From Pelagimonas sp050633425 (GTDB lineage Bacteria; Pseudomonadota; Alphaproteobacteria; Rhodobacterales; Rhodobacteraceae), in the NCBI RefSeq assembly GCF_050633425.1, contig NZ_JBOEGM010000002.1, forward strand, positions 1 through 64,000: a stretch of 64,000 bases of DNA, in the 5' to 3' direction. Position numbers and translations under genes: made by a program. Below are positions 17,877 through 26,386 of this stretch, piece after piece. Below the pieces are notes generated by a model. The model was not told the origin of the DNA. It was given only the letters and a program-made list of their open reading frames with translations, and made no database searches. Numbering within the stretch: position 1 is the stretch's first letter; every line of letters begins with the position of its first letter.

Positions 17877-18030
17877 ATGACAGTTGAGCGCCCATCGTTT
17901 TTATGTCGTTGCATATCGTCGGCATTTGAAAAGTTGCGCTGGATGTACCAATTTCAACAGAACACGATATACGTCGGGTGCATGAAGATCAGTGCTTGCC
18001 CCATCCCTGTGTCTTTGCTGCCGAAATTTT

Positions 18031-18041
18031 AAGTGGGACCC
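18031..18041. promoter_or_regulatory. possible GntR operator just upstream of the GntR gene
   Basis: AAGTGGGACCC has the GT-N3-AC core and its reverse complement GTCCCACTT differs by one base from the GTACCACTT found at 16805 and 19655. It ends 12 bases before the ATG at 18054, where a bound regulator would block its own expression. Confidence 0.35.
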
Positions 18042-18053
18042 ATAAAAGAGAGT

Positions 18054-18767
18054 ATGAATGTGACACCCCAAGCACCGGTCGGAAAATCGCTCGTCGTTGC
18101 GGTTCGAGATAAGCTTAAAGAGCAGATTTCGTCCGGCCGTTTTCGGTCGGGTGATCGCCTGCCCAGCGAAGCCGCTCTGACGGATGAATTTGGGGTCTCA
18201 CGGACAGTTGTGCGTGAGGCTATTGCTTCGCTGCGGGAAAACGGATTGGTGATGTCACGGCGCGGATCCGGTGTTTTTGTGATCGAACCTGAAAGTGCGG
18301 CAATCCTGCCATTTGAAAGTGCCGATCCCGAAAAGCTGTCTTCGATGATTGAGCTTTTGGAGTTGCGAACGGCGATCGAGGTTGAGGCTGCAGGTCTGGC
18401 TGCGCTGCGCCACAGTCCGCATCATGAAGAATTGCTGCTCACAAAGCTCAAGGAACTTGAAGAACTTGCAGATGCCGGGCAGCCGGCCCACGAAGCAGAT
18501 TTTGCGGTACATATGGCTATAGCAGAAGCCTCTGGCAACAAGCGGTTTTCTGAAGCGCTGTCGATGTTCGGTGTCCTCATGATCCCGCGCCACGCCTTGG
18601 AGCCAGCGGCAGTCCCAGTCGCTGCGGAATATGTGGAATTGCTCAAACATGAGCATCGCGACATCGTCCACGCGGTTCTTGATGGTGACGAGGACAGGGC
18701 CCGCACGGCAATGCGCAGGCATCTCAAGGGCAGCCAAGCGCGCTATAAGAAATTACGACGAGGCTAG
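18054..18767 (+). CDS. GntR-family (FadR-type, FCD) transcriptional regulator
   Basis: A 237-residue regulator: winged helix with LPSEAALTDEFGVSRTVVRE (about 40-60) and RRGSGVFVIEP, then an FCD domain with LLELRTAIEVEAAGLAAL and the histidine-bearing DFAVHMAIAEASGNKRF. The ATG at 18054 is preferred over an upstream GTG at 18033 because AAAGAGAG lies just before it. It sits between the KGSADH pseudogene and a second, convergent GntR gene of the same subfamily and likely controls the sugar-acid genes here. Effector unknown. Confidence 0.85.
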   Translation: MNVTPQAPVGKSLVVAVRDKLKEQISSGRFRSGDRLPSEAALTDEFGVSRTVVREAIASLRENGLVMSRRGSGVFVIEPESAAILPFESADPEKLSSMIELLELRTAIEVEAAGLAALRHSPHHEELLLTKLKELEELADAGQPAHEADFAVHMAIAEASGNKRFSEALSMFGVLMIPRHALEPAAVPVAAEYVELLKHEHRDIVHAVLDGDEDRARTAMRRHLKGSQARYKKLRRG

Positions 18768-18862
18768 GATGGGCGCTGTCGGGTAAGCTCTATGCGCTTA
18801 GGGCGGTTGTTACGTGAAAATGCTCTCATACAGCTTTGAGAAATTGGTCTGCGGGCTGTCTT

Positions 18863-19606
18863 TTACCGGTTTCCTGTATCTTTCAGGGCGGCACGATAAC
18901 GCGCAAGACTATTGTCCAGATGCGTTGTCATGGCTGCTTCGGCGCCAGCCTGATCTCCATCCATCACCGCGTCCAAGATCAGTTGATGCTCTTTGACCAA
19001 ATAGGGGTTCGGCCCCTTCAGGACGCGATCGCTTGTCGTTTCATCCAAGCTTGCCCTTGGGATGATTCCCTCACGGATGATGCTCAGAAACTCGAAGAAA
19101 CGTTTGTTTTGGGTGGCTTCAGCCAAAAGGCAGTGAAACTGAAAGTCAATTTCAGCCGTGCTTGCGCCCTCTTCTACGAGCGCTTTGAGCTGGCGGTGGT
19201 TTTCGATGAGCCTTTCAATCTGCGCGGCCGACCGTCGCAGGGAGGCCAGCCCTGCTGAGCGAATTTCGACGGCGCTGCGCAGTTCTAACAGTTCGATAGC
19301 GCTAGAAATGCGGGTGGCATCTAGATCGGCGAAGGGCTTTTTATCTTGCTCTGGCAGATCCAGTACAAACACGCCCGATCCTTTTTTAGATTCAACCAAT
19401 CCTTCGGTTCGCAGCACTGAGATCGCCTCGCGGACGACTGTTCTGCTAACAGAATAGGTCTTGGTCAAAGCGGCCTCGCTGGGCAGTCGTGTGCCTGCCA
19501 CTGTTTCTCCCGAGACGATGCTTTCTTTCAGGTCAGAAATGATCCTGGAGACCAGCGGGGATACATGTTGAATCGAAATTGGCCTGTTCCTTTTTCTTTG
19601 AGCCAT
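18863..19606 (-). CDS. GntR-family (FadR-type, FCD) transcriptional regulator
   Basis: A 247-residue regulator, paralogous to the one at 18054: LPSEAALTKTYSVSRTVVRE in the winged helix, SKKGSGVFVLDLP, then ELLELRSAVEIRSAGLASLR and DFQFHCLLAEATQNKRFFEF in the FCD domain. The start at 19606 (MAQRKRNRP) is chosen because the longer reading to 19699 would run through two operator-like repeats. It is transcribed divergently from the dehydratase gene at 19768, the usual arrangement for a dedicated regulator of the dehydratase and transporter. Confidence 0.85.
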   Translation of the reverse strand: MAQRKRNRPISIQHVSPLVSRIISDLKESIVSGETVAGTRLPSEAALTKTYSVSRTVVREAISVLRTEGLVESKKGSGVFVLDLPEQDKKPFADLDATRISSAIELLELRSAVEIRSAGLASLRRSAAQIERLIENHRQLKALVEEGASTAEIDFQFHCLLAEATQNKRFFEFLSIIREGIIPRASLDETTSDRVLKGPNPYLVKEHQLILDAVMDGDQAGAEAAMTTHLDNSLARYRAALKDTGNR

Positions 19607-19652
19607 GCGGCGGGTAGCGCGTCGATCTGCCTGCGGATTCGCTTTTGATGCA

Positions 19653-19714
19653 ATGTACCACTTAAGTACAGATATGGTCCAAAAGAAAAAATCTGTCATA
19701 CAAATATTGACAGA
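19653..19714. promoter_or_regulatory. divergent promoter region with two operator-like inverted repeats
   Basis: Between the divergent GntR and dehydratase genes, TGTAC-(7)-GTACA lies at 19654-19670 and overlaps the palindrome ACTTAAGT at 19660-19667; it includes GTACCACTT, shared with 16805-16813. A second repeat, TCTGTCA at 19692-19698 and TGACAGA at 19708-19714, has a nine-base spacer. It includes CTGTCATACA, which is shared with the palindrome before the dpp-type operon at 26364-26386. Sites for two different regulators are inferred. Confidence 0.5.
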
Positions 19715-19767
19715 AACGCACAGAATCCGCTACCCAAAGTACAAATTAGATATCCAAGGGGAATGCG

Positions 19768-20916
19768 GTGATTATCAAAGATGTAGATGTCCGGGTCTTC
19801 GAGCATACGACAAGGCGTCATTCAGATACGGCTGGCCATGCACACCCTGGGCCACCACATCAGGTTGAGCAGGCGATCCTTACCTTGCGCACAGAAGATG
19901 GTTTTGAAGGACATTCCTTTTGCCCGCCCGAGGTCGTTCGGCCCCATGTGATTGAGAAATTCGTCAAAAAGGTTCTGGTCGGACAAGACTGCCGTGACCG
20001 AGAACGGCTCTGGTCGGAATTGGCTCATTGGCAGCGCGGTTCGGCAGCGCAGTTGACCGATCGCACACTCGCAGTTGTTGATTGCGCGCTTTGGGACTTG
20101 GCGGGGCGCACACTGCAGCAACCTGTTTACAAGTTGATCGGGGCCTACCGCGACAAAGTGCTCGCCTATGGTTCGATCATGTGCGGGGACGAACTCGAAG
20201 GTGGATTGGCGACGCCAGAAGACTATGGCCGGTTCGCCGAAAAGCTGGTGGCGCGGGGGTATAAAGGGATCAAACTGCACACTTGGATGCCACCTGTGAG
20301 TTGGTCCCCCGATGTGAAGATGGATCTAAAGGCTTGCGCGGCTGTGCGCGAAGCCGTTGGGTCGGATATTTCGCTGATGATTGATGCCTTCCACTGGTAC
20401 AGCCGCACACAAGCGCTGGAGCTTGGGCGCGGGCTTGAAAAACTGGGATTTGATTGGATCGAAGAGCCAATGGATGAACAGTCCATGTCCTCCTACAAGT
20501 GGATGGCGGAACAATTGGATATCCCAGTGATCGGGCCAGAAAGCGCTGCAGGAAAACACTGGGCGCGCGCTGAATGGGTGAAAAACGAGGCTTGCGATAT
20601 TCTGCGCACTGGCGTGAATGACGTCGGTGGCATCACACCCGCCCTTAAGACCATGCATCTGGCAGAAAGCTTCGGCATGAACTGCGAAGTGCATGGCAAC
20701 ACGGCCATGAACCTGCATGTCGTTGCCGCGACCAAGAATTGCCGCTGGTACGAACGTGGGCTTTTGCACCCATTTTTGGAATATGACGACGGGTTCGACT
20801 ACCTGAATTCGCTCTCCGATCCAATGGATGCGGACGGCTATGTCCACGTTCCCGACCGCCCCGGCCTCGGCGAAGATATCAATTTCGAGCATATCGAAAA
20901 CAACCGCCTGCGCTGA
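19768..20916 (+). CDS. enolase-superfamily sugar-acid dehydratase or cycloisomerase
   Basis: A 382-residue mandelate racemase/muconate lactonizing-type enzyme. Visible active-site residues are the KxH pair K169/H171 (GIKLHTW), metal ligands D206 (LMIDAFHW), E232 (DWIEEP) and E258 (IGPES), and the D285/H309 dyad (NDVGGITP, CEVHGN). The GTG at 19768 follows AAGGGG. The enzyme would dehydrate or isomerise an aldonate, aldarate or its lactone. With kdgD nearby, entry of a hexarate or uronate-derived acid into 5-dehydro-4-deoxyglucarate is the simplest inference. Substrate specificity cannot be read. The next gene is the binding protein of a transporter, probably in the same operon. Confidence 0.82.
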   Translation: MIIKDVDVRVFEHTTRRHSDTAGHAHPGPPHQVEQAILTLRTEDGFEGHSFCPPEVVRPHVIEKFVKKVLVGQDCRDRERLWSELAHWQRGSAAQLTDRTLAVVDCALWDLAGRTLQQPVYKLIGAYRDKVLAYGSIMCGDELEGGLATPEDYGRFAEKLVARGYKGIKLHTWMPPVSWSPDVKMDLKACAAVREAVGSDISLMIDAFHWYSRTQALELGRGLEKLGFDWIEEPMDEQSMSSYKWMAEQLDIPVIGPESAAGKHWARAEWVKNEACDILRTGVNDVGGITPALKTMHLAESFGMNCEVHGNTAMNLHVVAATKNCRWYERGLLHPFLEYDDGFDYLNSLSDPMDADGYVHVPDRPGLGEDINFEHIENNRLR

Positions 20917-20993
20917 GCGCGGGCGATCACAGGCGCGTTGAGGGAGAACGAGCCTTAAAAGTGCACATCAACTGTGCCAACCAGGAGGAAGAC

Positions 20994-22580
20994 ATGAAAC
21001 ATTTAATGGCATCCGTGGCCTTTAGCGTCCTACTGTCGACAAGTGCGATGGCAGAAACGCCCAAGGATCAGCTGATCGTTGCGTTCGACATGAGCAACGT
21101 GTTGACGATGGACCCAGCGGCGATCACCGGTGGAGAATCCGTTCAGATTCTGAATAACTTCTATGATGCTTTGGTTGAATTCGCGCCTGATGGTGGCACC
21201 TTGGAGCCGCGGCTGGCAACAGGGTGGGAGATTTCCGAAGACAACCGGTCGGTGCGGATGCCGCTTGATCCCAAGGCAACTTTTGCGTCGGGCAATCCTG
21301 TGACGGCCCATGACGTTGTCTGGAGCTTCAGGCGCAACCTCGACCTTGGTCTGGCGCAATCCTCGGGCCTGAAAAGCCGGGGCTTCACGTCCGAGAATGC
21401 ATCGGAGATGTTTGTCGCCGAAGACGATCACACCTTTGTACTGAACCTGCCGGAACCCGGCGATCCGCGCATGATCTTGATGTATCTGGCGCAGGCGGGC
21501 GTGGGGTCGATTTTGGACTCCAAACTTGTGATGGAGAACGAAAAAGATGGTGATATGGGGCAGGCTTGGTTGATCAACAACTCAGCGGGATCTGGAGCAT
21601 TTTCCTTGGGCGATTGGCGTTCGAACGAATATGTTCTGATGAACCGTAGCGACACTTTCTGGGGCGAGACTGCCGAGATGCGGCGCGTTCTGATGCGCCA
21701 CCTTCCCGAAAGCCAATCCCAGCGTCTTGGGCTTGAACAGGGTGATTTGGATGTGGGCCTTTCGTTGGCGGCCTCTGATCTTAAGGCTCTGACCAAAAAC
21801 GACGAGCTGGATGTTGAGACGACTCCATCGGCGGGGTTCTACTATCTTGCCGCTTCAGTGGATGACGATAAATTTTCGCATCCCAAGCTGCGTGAAGCGC
21901 TGCGGTATCTGATCGACTATGATGGTATCAACCAGGCGATCATGCCCTATTTCGGCGTCAAACGACAGCGTCCGGTCAACAGCCGCATTGTCGGCGCGCT
22001 AGACGATCCTGGCTATACGCTGGATATCGAAAAGGCCAAATCCCTGATGGCCGAGGCTGGCTTTCCCGATGGGTTCGAGACAAGCATTCGTGTGATTTCC
22101 ACTCAACAATTTCTGGATGCCGCGACTGCCATTCAAGGCACGCTCGCGCAGGCAGGGATCAAGGCCGAGATCATCACGGGCGATGGCAGCCAAATCTATG
22201 GCGCAATGCGTGCGCGTGAATTCGAGCTTCTGGTCGGCCGTGGTGGCGGGGGCCAACAGCGTCACCCAGACAGCAACCTGCGTGCGTTGGTTTACAACCC
22301 TGACAACAGCAAGGATGCAGGCCTGACAAATTACCAAGGGTGGCGCACGGGGTTCCAAGACGAAGAGCTCAACGCCTTGATCGAAACCGCGCTTATTGAG
22401 CGCGACGCAGAGAAACAGCGTGCGCTCTATGCCGAAGTTCAGGACTTGATTGATGAGCGTGTGATCGCGATCCAGCCATTTTCTGAGCGCGTGGTGACTG
22501 CAGCCTTCCAAGACGAGGTGAGCGGCTTGATCGTTGACCCTTGGATCACAAGGTTCGAAGGGGTGTCGAAAGACGACTAA
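20994..22580 (+). CDS. Opp/Dpp-type ABC transporter substrate-binding protein
   Basis: A family 5 (SBP_bac_5) periplasmic binding protein of 528 residues with a signal peptide to SAMA (about residue 20). Typical motifs are NFYDALVEFAPDG, LEPRLATGWEISEDN and PVTAHDVVWSFRRN. AGGAGGAAGAC precedes the ATG at 20994; an upstream GTG at 20961 is less likely. Family 5 proteins bind oligopeptides but also oligosaccharides and sugar acids. The location behind a sugar-acid dehydratase suggests a sugar-acid ligand. The matching permeases and ATPases are encoded convergently at 22772-26323. Confidence 0.88.
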   Translation: MKHLMASVAFSVLLSTSAMAETPKDQLIVAFDMSNVLTMDPAAITGGESVQILNNFYDALVEFAPDGGTLEPRLATGWEISEDNRSVRMPLDPKATFASGNPVTAHDVVWSFRRNLDLGLAQSSGLKSRGFTSENASEMFVAEDDHTFVLNLPEPGDPRMILMYLAQAGVGSILDSKLVMENEKDGDMGQAWLINNSAGSGAFSLGDWRSNEYVLMNRSDTFWGETAEMRRVLMRHLPESQSQRLGLEQGDLDVGLSLAASDLKALTKNDELDVETTPSAGFYYLAASVDDDKFSHPKLREALRYLIDYDGINQAIMPYFGVKRQRPVNSRIVGALDDPGYTLDIEKAKSLMAEAGFPDGFETSIRVISTQQFLDAATAIQGTLAQAGIKAEIITGDGSQIYGAMRAREFELLVGRGGGGQQRHPDSNLRALVYNPDNSKDAGLTNYQGWRTGFQDEELNALIETALIERDAEKQRALYAEVQDLIDERVIAIQPFSERVVTAAFQDEVSGLIVDPWITRFEGVSKDD

Positions 22581-22612
22581 AATTCTCCCTGAGCTTCGAT
22601 TAATCGAGCTTT

Positions 22613-22645
22613 AAGCGCGTCCCAAATTTTGGGGCGCGCTTTTTG
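22613..22645 (+). terminator. rho-independent terminator after the binding protein gene
   Basis: AAGCGCGTCCC (22613-22623) pairs with GGGGCGCGCTT (22631-22641) around a seven-base loop, with one G-U pair, and is followed by TTT. It ends the dehydratase/binding-protein transcript. Confidence 0.8.
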
Positions 22646-22714
22646 GGTTCTGTCCTTAGTGGTAATGGGTGGCGGCTTGGATACGCTGGATTTTTTCTGA
22701 GTCGCAGGTAAAAG

Positions 22715-22744
22715 AAAAAACCCCGACGCAGGTGGCACCGGGGT
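22715..22744 (-). terminator. rho-independent terminator of the dpp-type operon
   Basis: Read on the minus strand, ACCCCG (from 22744) pairs with CGGGGT (to 22720) around a 13-base loop and is followed by a T-run (plus-strand A-run 22715-22720). It lies just beyond the last gene of the minus-strand transporter operon. Confidence 0.7.
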
Positions 22745-22771
22745 CTTTGCGGTTTTTACTTCAGTTTGGTC

Positions 22772-23518
22772 TTAGGCAATGCGTTCATAGGCAAGGCTGG
22801 CCTCGATCAATTGCCGCGCATAGGGATGTGTTGCGCCGTTGTTTTGCAAAACATCGCGCCCGAGCACCTCGGTGACTTCACCGGTTTGCATGACCGCAAA
22901 CTTCTCGCACATGTGATCAACAACGGCGAGGTCATGGCTAACCATCAGGTAAGTGAATCCCTTTTCTTGGCGCAGGCGCTGCAAAAGGTTCAGGATTTCT
23001 GCCTGTACAGACACATCGAGCGCCGAGGTTGGTTCGTCCAGCAATAGAATGCTGGGTTCAAGCACCAAAGCGCGGGCGATGGCGACGCGTTGTCTTTGAC
23101 CGCCCGACAGTTGGTGGGGGTAGCGATCCAAAAACTCTGTGGGCAAACCGACATCGCGCATCGAACTTTCGAGACGGTTTTCTAAGTCACCTAGCTTATG
23201 AATGCGAATGGGCTCGGACAGCGCTGTGCGAATGGATTGACGGGGATGCAGGGAGCCATAGGGATCTTGAAAAACCATCTGCATCGTCCGACACCGTTCC
23301 ATCGGTGCCAATGTCCGCAAATTCTTGCCGTCAATGCGAATGGTGCCGGTCCAAGAGGAGAGCAGCATAGAGGCGCATAGCAGCGTTGTGGACTTGCCCG
23401 AACCGCTTTCGCCCACAAGTCCAAAACACTCGCCTGCGGTCACTTCAAAGGACACGTTTTTCAGGACATCAAGCGCGCCAAAAGACATGCAAAGATTATC
23501 AAATGCGATAGTGTTCAT
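22772..23518 (-). CDS. Opp/Dpp-type ABC transporter ATP-binding protein (DppF/OppF-like)
   Basis: A 248-residue ATPase: Walker A GLVGESGSGKSTT near residue 36, Q-loop VFQDPYGSLHPRQS, signature HQLSGGQRQRVAIARAL and Walker B ILLLDEPTSALD. The ATG at 23518 overlaps the preceding stop as ATGA; the 63 extra residues upstream are read-through in the wrong context. QDPYGSLHPR is characteristic of the second ATPase of oligopeptide-type importers. Last gene of the operon, followed by a terminator. Confidence 0.88.
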   Translation of the reverse strand: MNTIAFDNLCMSFGALDVLKNVSFEVTAGECFGLVGESGSGKSTTLLCASMLLSSWTGTIRIDGKNLRTLAPMERCRTMQMVFQDPYGSLHPRQSIRTALSEPIRIHKLGDLENRLESSMRDVGLPTEFLDRYPHQLSGGQRQRVAIARALVLEPSILLLDEPTSALDVSVQAEILNLLQRLRQEKGFTYLMVSHDLAVVDHMCEKFAVMQTGEVTEVLGRDVLQNNGATHPYARQLIEASLAYERIA

Positions 23519-24372
23519 GATGAAACAGCACTCCCTGTGGTCCAATTTTCTTGCCGTTTCAGAACGGGCAGGTCGGCGCGCGAACCGCCGATGCGCGGCT
23601 GGGCAGCCAAAAGCCCCTGCGTGTAAGGGTGCTGGGCTTGATCCAGCTCGCTGGCTTTCAGGCTTTCCACAACACGTCCCGCATACATGATCAAAACGCG
23701 GTCGCAAAAGTTGCGGACAAGGTTGAGGTCATGACTGATCATGATCAGCCCGATGCCCTTTTCGCTCACCAGCTTGTCCAGAATTTCCAGAACCTGGAGC
23801 CGCACCGTGACATCCAAGGCCGAGGTCGGTTCATCAGCGATCACCATATCGGGTTGGGTCAAAAGCATCATGGCGATCATGATCCGTTGCCCCATGCCCC
23901 CTGACACTTCATGCGGATACATCTGGTAGACCCGTTCAGGATTGCGAATTTGCACCGCTTCCAGCATCTCAAGCGCGCGGGATTTGGCCTCGGCCTGTTT
24001 GCACTTGAAATGGGTGCGATAGGCCTCGGAAATTTGGTCGCCGCAGCGCCGGATCGGATTCAGAGAAAACTTCGGGTCCTGCAAAATCATCGAGATTTTC
24101 TTGCCGCGAATGCCCAGCATTTGCTTTTCGCTCAGCGCCAACAGGCTGTTGCCTTGGAACATAAGCGACTGGGCCGAGATATCGGCGGTGGGGAGCAGTT
24201 TTAACAAGGCCCGACCGACGGTCGATTTACCCGAGCCGCTTTCCCCGACAATACCCAGCCGCTCTCGACCAAGCGTAAAGCTGACATTCTGAACAGCCGG
24301 TGTCGCCGCGCCGCGGTAGTGCACGTTCAGGCTTTCGACATTGAGTATTGGGGCTTCATCTGGTTCAGGCAT
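23515..24372 (-). CDS. Opp/Dpp-type ABC transporter ATP-binding protein (DppD/OppD-like)
   Basis: A 285-residue ATPase: Walker A GIVGESGSGKSTVGRALL near residue 39, ILQDPKFSLNPIRRCGDQ, signature HEVSGGMGQRIMIAMMLL and Walker B MVIADEPTSALD. The C-terminus has the HPYTQGLLAAQP element of the oligopeptide/dipeptide ABC C-terminal domain, which can carry an iron-sulfur cluster in OppD, though the full cysteine set is not seen here. It overlaps the next ATPase by four bases and follows the permease by five. Confidence 0.88.
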   Translation of the reverse strand: MPEPDEAPILNVESLNVHYRGAATPAVQNVSFTLGRERLGIVGESGSGKSTVGRALLKLLPTADISAQSLMFQGNSLLALSEKQMLGIRGKKISMILQDPKFSLNPIRRCGDQISEAYRTHFKCKQAEAKSRALEMLEAVQIRNPERVYQMYPHEVSGGMGQRIMIAMMLLTQPDMVIADEPTSALDVTVRLQVLEILDKLVSEKGIGLIMISHDLNLVRNFCDRVLIMYAGRVVESLKASELDQAQHPYTQGLLAAQPRIGGSRADLPVLKRQENWTTGSAVSS

Positions 24373-24377
24373 TGGCC

Positions 24378-25301
24378 CTACCTCCTGTTCATTTGTTTGG
24401 GATCAAGCGCGTCACGCAGACCATCGCCAAGAAGGTTGAAGGCCAACGACACAAGCAGGATTGCGACGCCGGGGAAAGTTACCAGCCACCAGCTGTCGAT
24501 CATGTATCGGCGTCCTGTTGCGATCATCGCGCCCCATTCCGGCATTGGGGGCTGCGCACCCAATCCCAAAAAGCCCAAGCCCGCTGCCGTCAGAATGACC
24601 GTTGCCATGTTCAGCGTCAGGCGGATCATGACCGACGGCAGACACATAGGGACAATCGATTTCCAAATGATCCGCGCAGAGGAAGCCCCCTGTATTTTTG
24701 CAGCCGACACATAGTCCGCCTTGCGAAAGGTGAGTGTTTCCGCTCGCGCCAGCCGCGCGATGGGCGGCCATGCTGTCAGGGAAATGGCAATAATGGCGTT
24801 GTTCAAGCTCGGTCCAAGTGCTGCGACAAATGCCAGCGCAAGAATAAGAGAGGGGAACGATAGAAAGATGTCCGTAAAGCGCATCATCACCATGTCCACT
24901 TTGCCGCCATAGTAGCCCGCAACAGTGCCCACAAACATTCCGATCGGGCCGACGACAATGGTGACCAGAAAAATGATCCTCAGCGTGATCGCCGCTCCGA
25001 ATAGGATGCGGGAGAGAATGTCTCGCCCAAGCTCGTCAGTGCCGAACCAATGCTCTGAAGATGGTGGTTGCAAGGTGTTCTGCAAATTCTGCGTGTAGGG
25101 ATCAAAGGGCGCAATAAGTGGACCAAGTAGTGCCAGTGCGATTAACAGAAAGAAAACCATCAACCCGAATGCCGAAGTCGGGTGCCGCCACAAAAAGGCA
25201 ATGATGTTGATCAGCGGTTGTAGGTTTTGTCTGCTCACTGGGAACCTCTTTGGGGACGAGGGAGTTTCAAGGATTGCGGATTTCTCAAAAGACAGGGGCA
25301 T
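24378..25301 (-). CDS. Opp/Dpp-type ABC transporter permease (DppC-like)
   Basis: A 307-residue permease with an N-terminal OppC_N segment (LWRHPTSAFGLMVFFLLIAL then PFDPYTQN), six predicted membrane helices and the ATPase-contact loop containing KADYVSAAKIQGASSARIIW. PSSEHWFGTDELGRDILSR is the standard DppC motif. The start lies two bases after the stop of the preceding permease gene. Confidence 0.88.
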   Translation of the reverse strand: MPLSFEKSAILETPSSPKRFPVSRQNLQPLINIIAFLWRHPTSAFGLMVFFLLIALALLGPLIAPFDPYTQNLQNTLQPPSSEHWFGTDELGRDILSRILFGAAITLRIIFLVTIVVGPIGMFVGTVAGYYGGKVDMVMMRFTDIFLSFPSLILALAFVAALGPSLNNAIIAISLTAWPPIARLARAETLTFRKADYVSAAKIQGASSARIIWKSIVPMCLPSVMIRLTLNMATVILTAAGLGFLGLGAQPPMPEWGAMIATGRRYMIDSWWLVTFPGVAILLVSLAFNLLGDGLRDALDPKQMNRR

Positions 25302-25303
25302 GA

Positions 25304-26323
25304 TCAGCGGGTCCTTGGATCAAAAGCGCGATAGAGCAGATCTGAGATCAGGTTGAGAGTGATGAAGATCACGCCAACAAGTAAAACGCAGGTCATCAGC
25401 GCGTTCATGTCTCCCATGCGCAGGGTCGAGGTGAGGTATTGACCAAAGCCGGGCCATGCAAAGACCGTTTCGATCAAGACCGCGCCCTCCAAAAGCGAGC
25501 CATATGCCAAGGCGATTATCGTCACCAATTGAACTTTGATGTTCCCAAAAGCATGCGACCAAACCGTGCGTCGGGCGCTAAGACCTTTGACGCGCGCCGT
25601 CGTGACGTATTCTTGATTGAGTTGATCAAGCATGAAGCTGCGCGTCATGCGCGTGATGTAGGCGGAGGACGAATAGCCCAAAAGCGAAGCGGGTAGGATG
25701 AGGTGATTTATTGCACTTTTGAACACCTCCCATTCCCCAGCTAAAGCGCTGTCAATTAACAGAAACCCAGTGCGATCTGGGACGACGCCGATATAGAACT
25801 GACTCATCCGACCCGACCCTCCGACCCATCCGAGTGCCGCATAGAAGACCAGCAGGCCGATCATGCCCGTCCAGAAAATCGGCATGGAGTGACCTGTGAG
25901 GCTGATCACGCGAATGATTTGATCTTGCCATTTGTCTTTATAGACAGCGGCCCAAACCCCCATCGGGATGCCAACGCCGGCACCAATGACAATTGCGAGT
26001 GTCGCCAGTTCGATGGTGGCCGGGAGCACCTGAAGGATATCTTGCGCGACGGGCTGTCCAGTGCGCAAAGACGTCCCAAAATCCAGACTGAGCACATCAC
26101 GAATGTAGTATAAAAACTGTTGCCACATGGGCTTATCAAGGCCCAATTGACGGTAGACATTTTCATAAACCTCGCGGGTTGCCTCTTCCCCAACAATCGC
26201 TCGCACTGGGTCTACGGGCATGATGCGCCCAATGACAAAGGTTAGTATGAGCAATCCCAACAACGTGACGCCAATGGTTGCGAGTTGCCTGAAAATGCCA
26301 GCCATCCACCTTTGATTTGCCAA
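25304..26323 (-). CDS. Opp/Dpp-type ABC transporter permease (DppB-like)
   Basis: Permease of about 339 residues, first gene of the minus-strand transporter operon. Motifs include VIGRIMPVDPVRAIVGEEAT, YRQLGLDKPMWQQFLYYI and the EAA-like loop YVTTARVKGLSARRTVWSHA. I choose TTG at 26323 because GGAGG and AGGA lie 5-15 bases upstream; ATG at 26305 is the alternative. The frame stays open to 26428, but that would include the palindromic operator at 26364-26386 and lacks a start signal. Confidence 0.85.
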   Translation of the reverse strand: MANQRWMAGIFRQLATIGVTLLGLLILTFVIGRIMPVDPVRAIVGEEATREVYENVYRQLGLDKPMWQQFLYYIRDVLSLDFGTSLRTGQPVAQDILQVLPATIELATLAIVIGAGVGIPMGVWAAVYKDKWQDQIIRVISLTGHSMPIFWTGMIGLLVFYAALGWVGGSGRMSQFYIGVVPDRTGFLLIDSALAGEWEVFKSAINHLILPASLLGYSSSAYITRMTRSFMLDQLNQEYVTTARVKGLSARRTVWSHAFGNIKVQLVTIIALAYGSLLEGAVLIETVFAWPGFGQYLTSTLRMGDMNALMTCVLLVGVIFITLNLISDLLYRAFDPRTR

Positions 26324-26363
26324 AGTCCTATCTCCTCCAAGATCGAGTCGTCTAGCAACCCTC

Positions 26364-26386
26364 ATATATCTGTATGACAGATATAT
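26364..26386. promoter_or_regulatory. perfect 9-bp palindrome upstream of the dpp-type operon
   Basis: ATATATCTG (26364-26372) and CAGATATAT (26378-26386) are exact inverted copies around a five-base spacer. On the minus strand its centre reads CTGTCATACAG, sharing CTGTCATACA with the repeat at 19693-19702 before the dehydratase and binding-protein genes. The core TGT-CAT-ACA fits the GT-N3-AC pattern of FadR-type GntR operators. It is 41 bases upstream of the permease start. Confidence 0.65.

Noticed and set aside
20326..20892. 188-residue minus-strand frame opposite the dehydratase gene
   Set aside because: No start signal, and the plus strand carries all enolase-superfamily active-site residues.
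23519..23707. 63-residue N-terminal extension of the DppF-like ATPase
   Set aside because: It lies over the preceding ATPase gene in another frame; the family start is the ATG at 23518.
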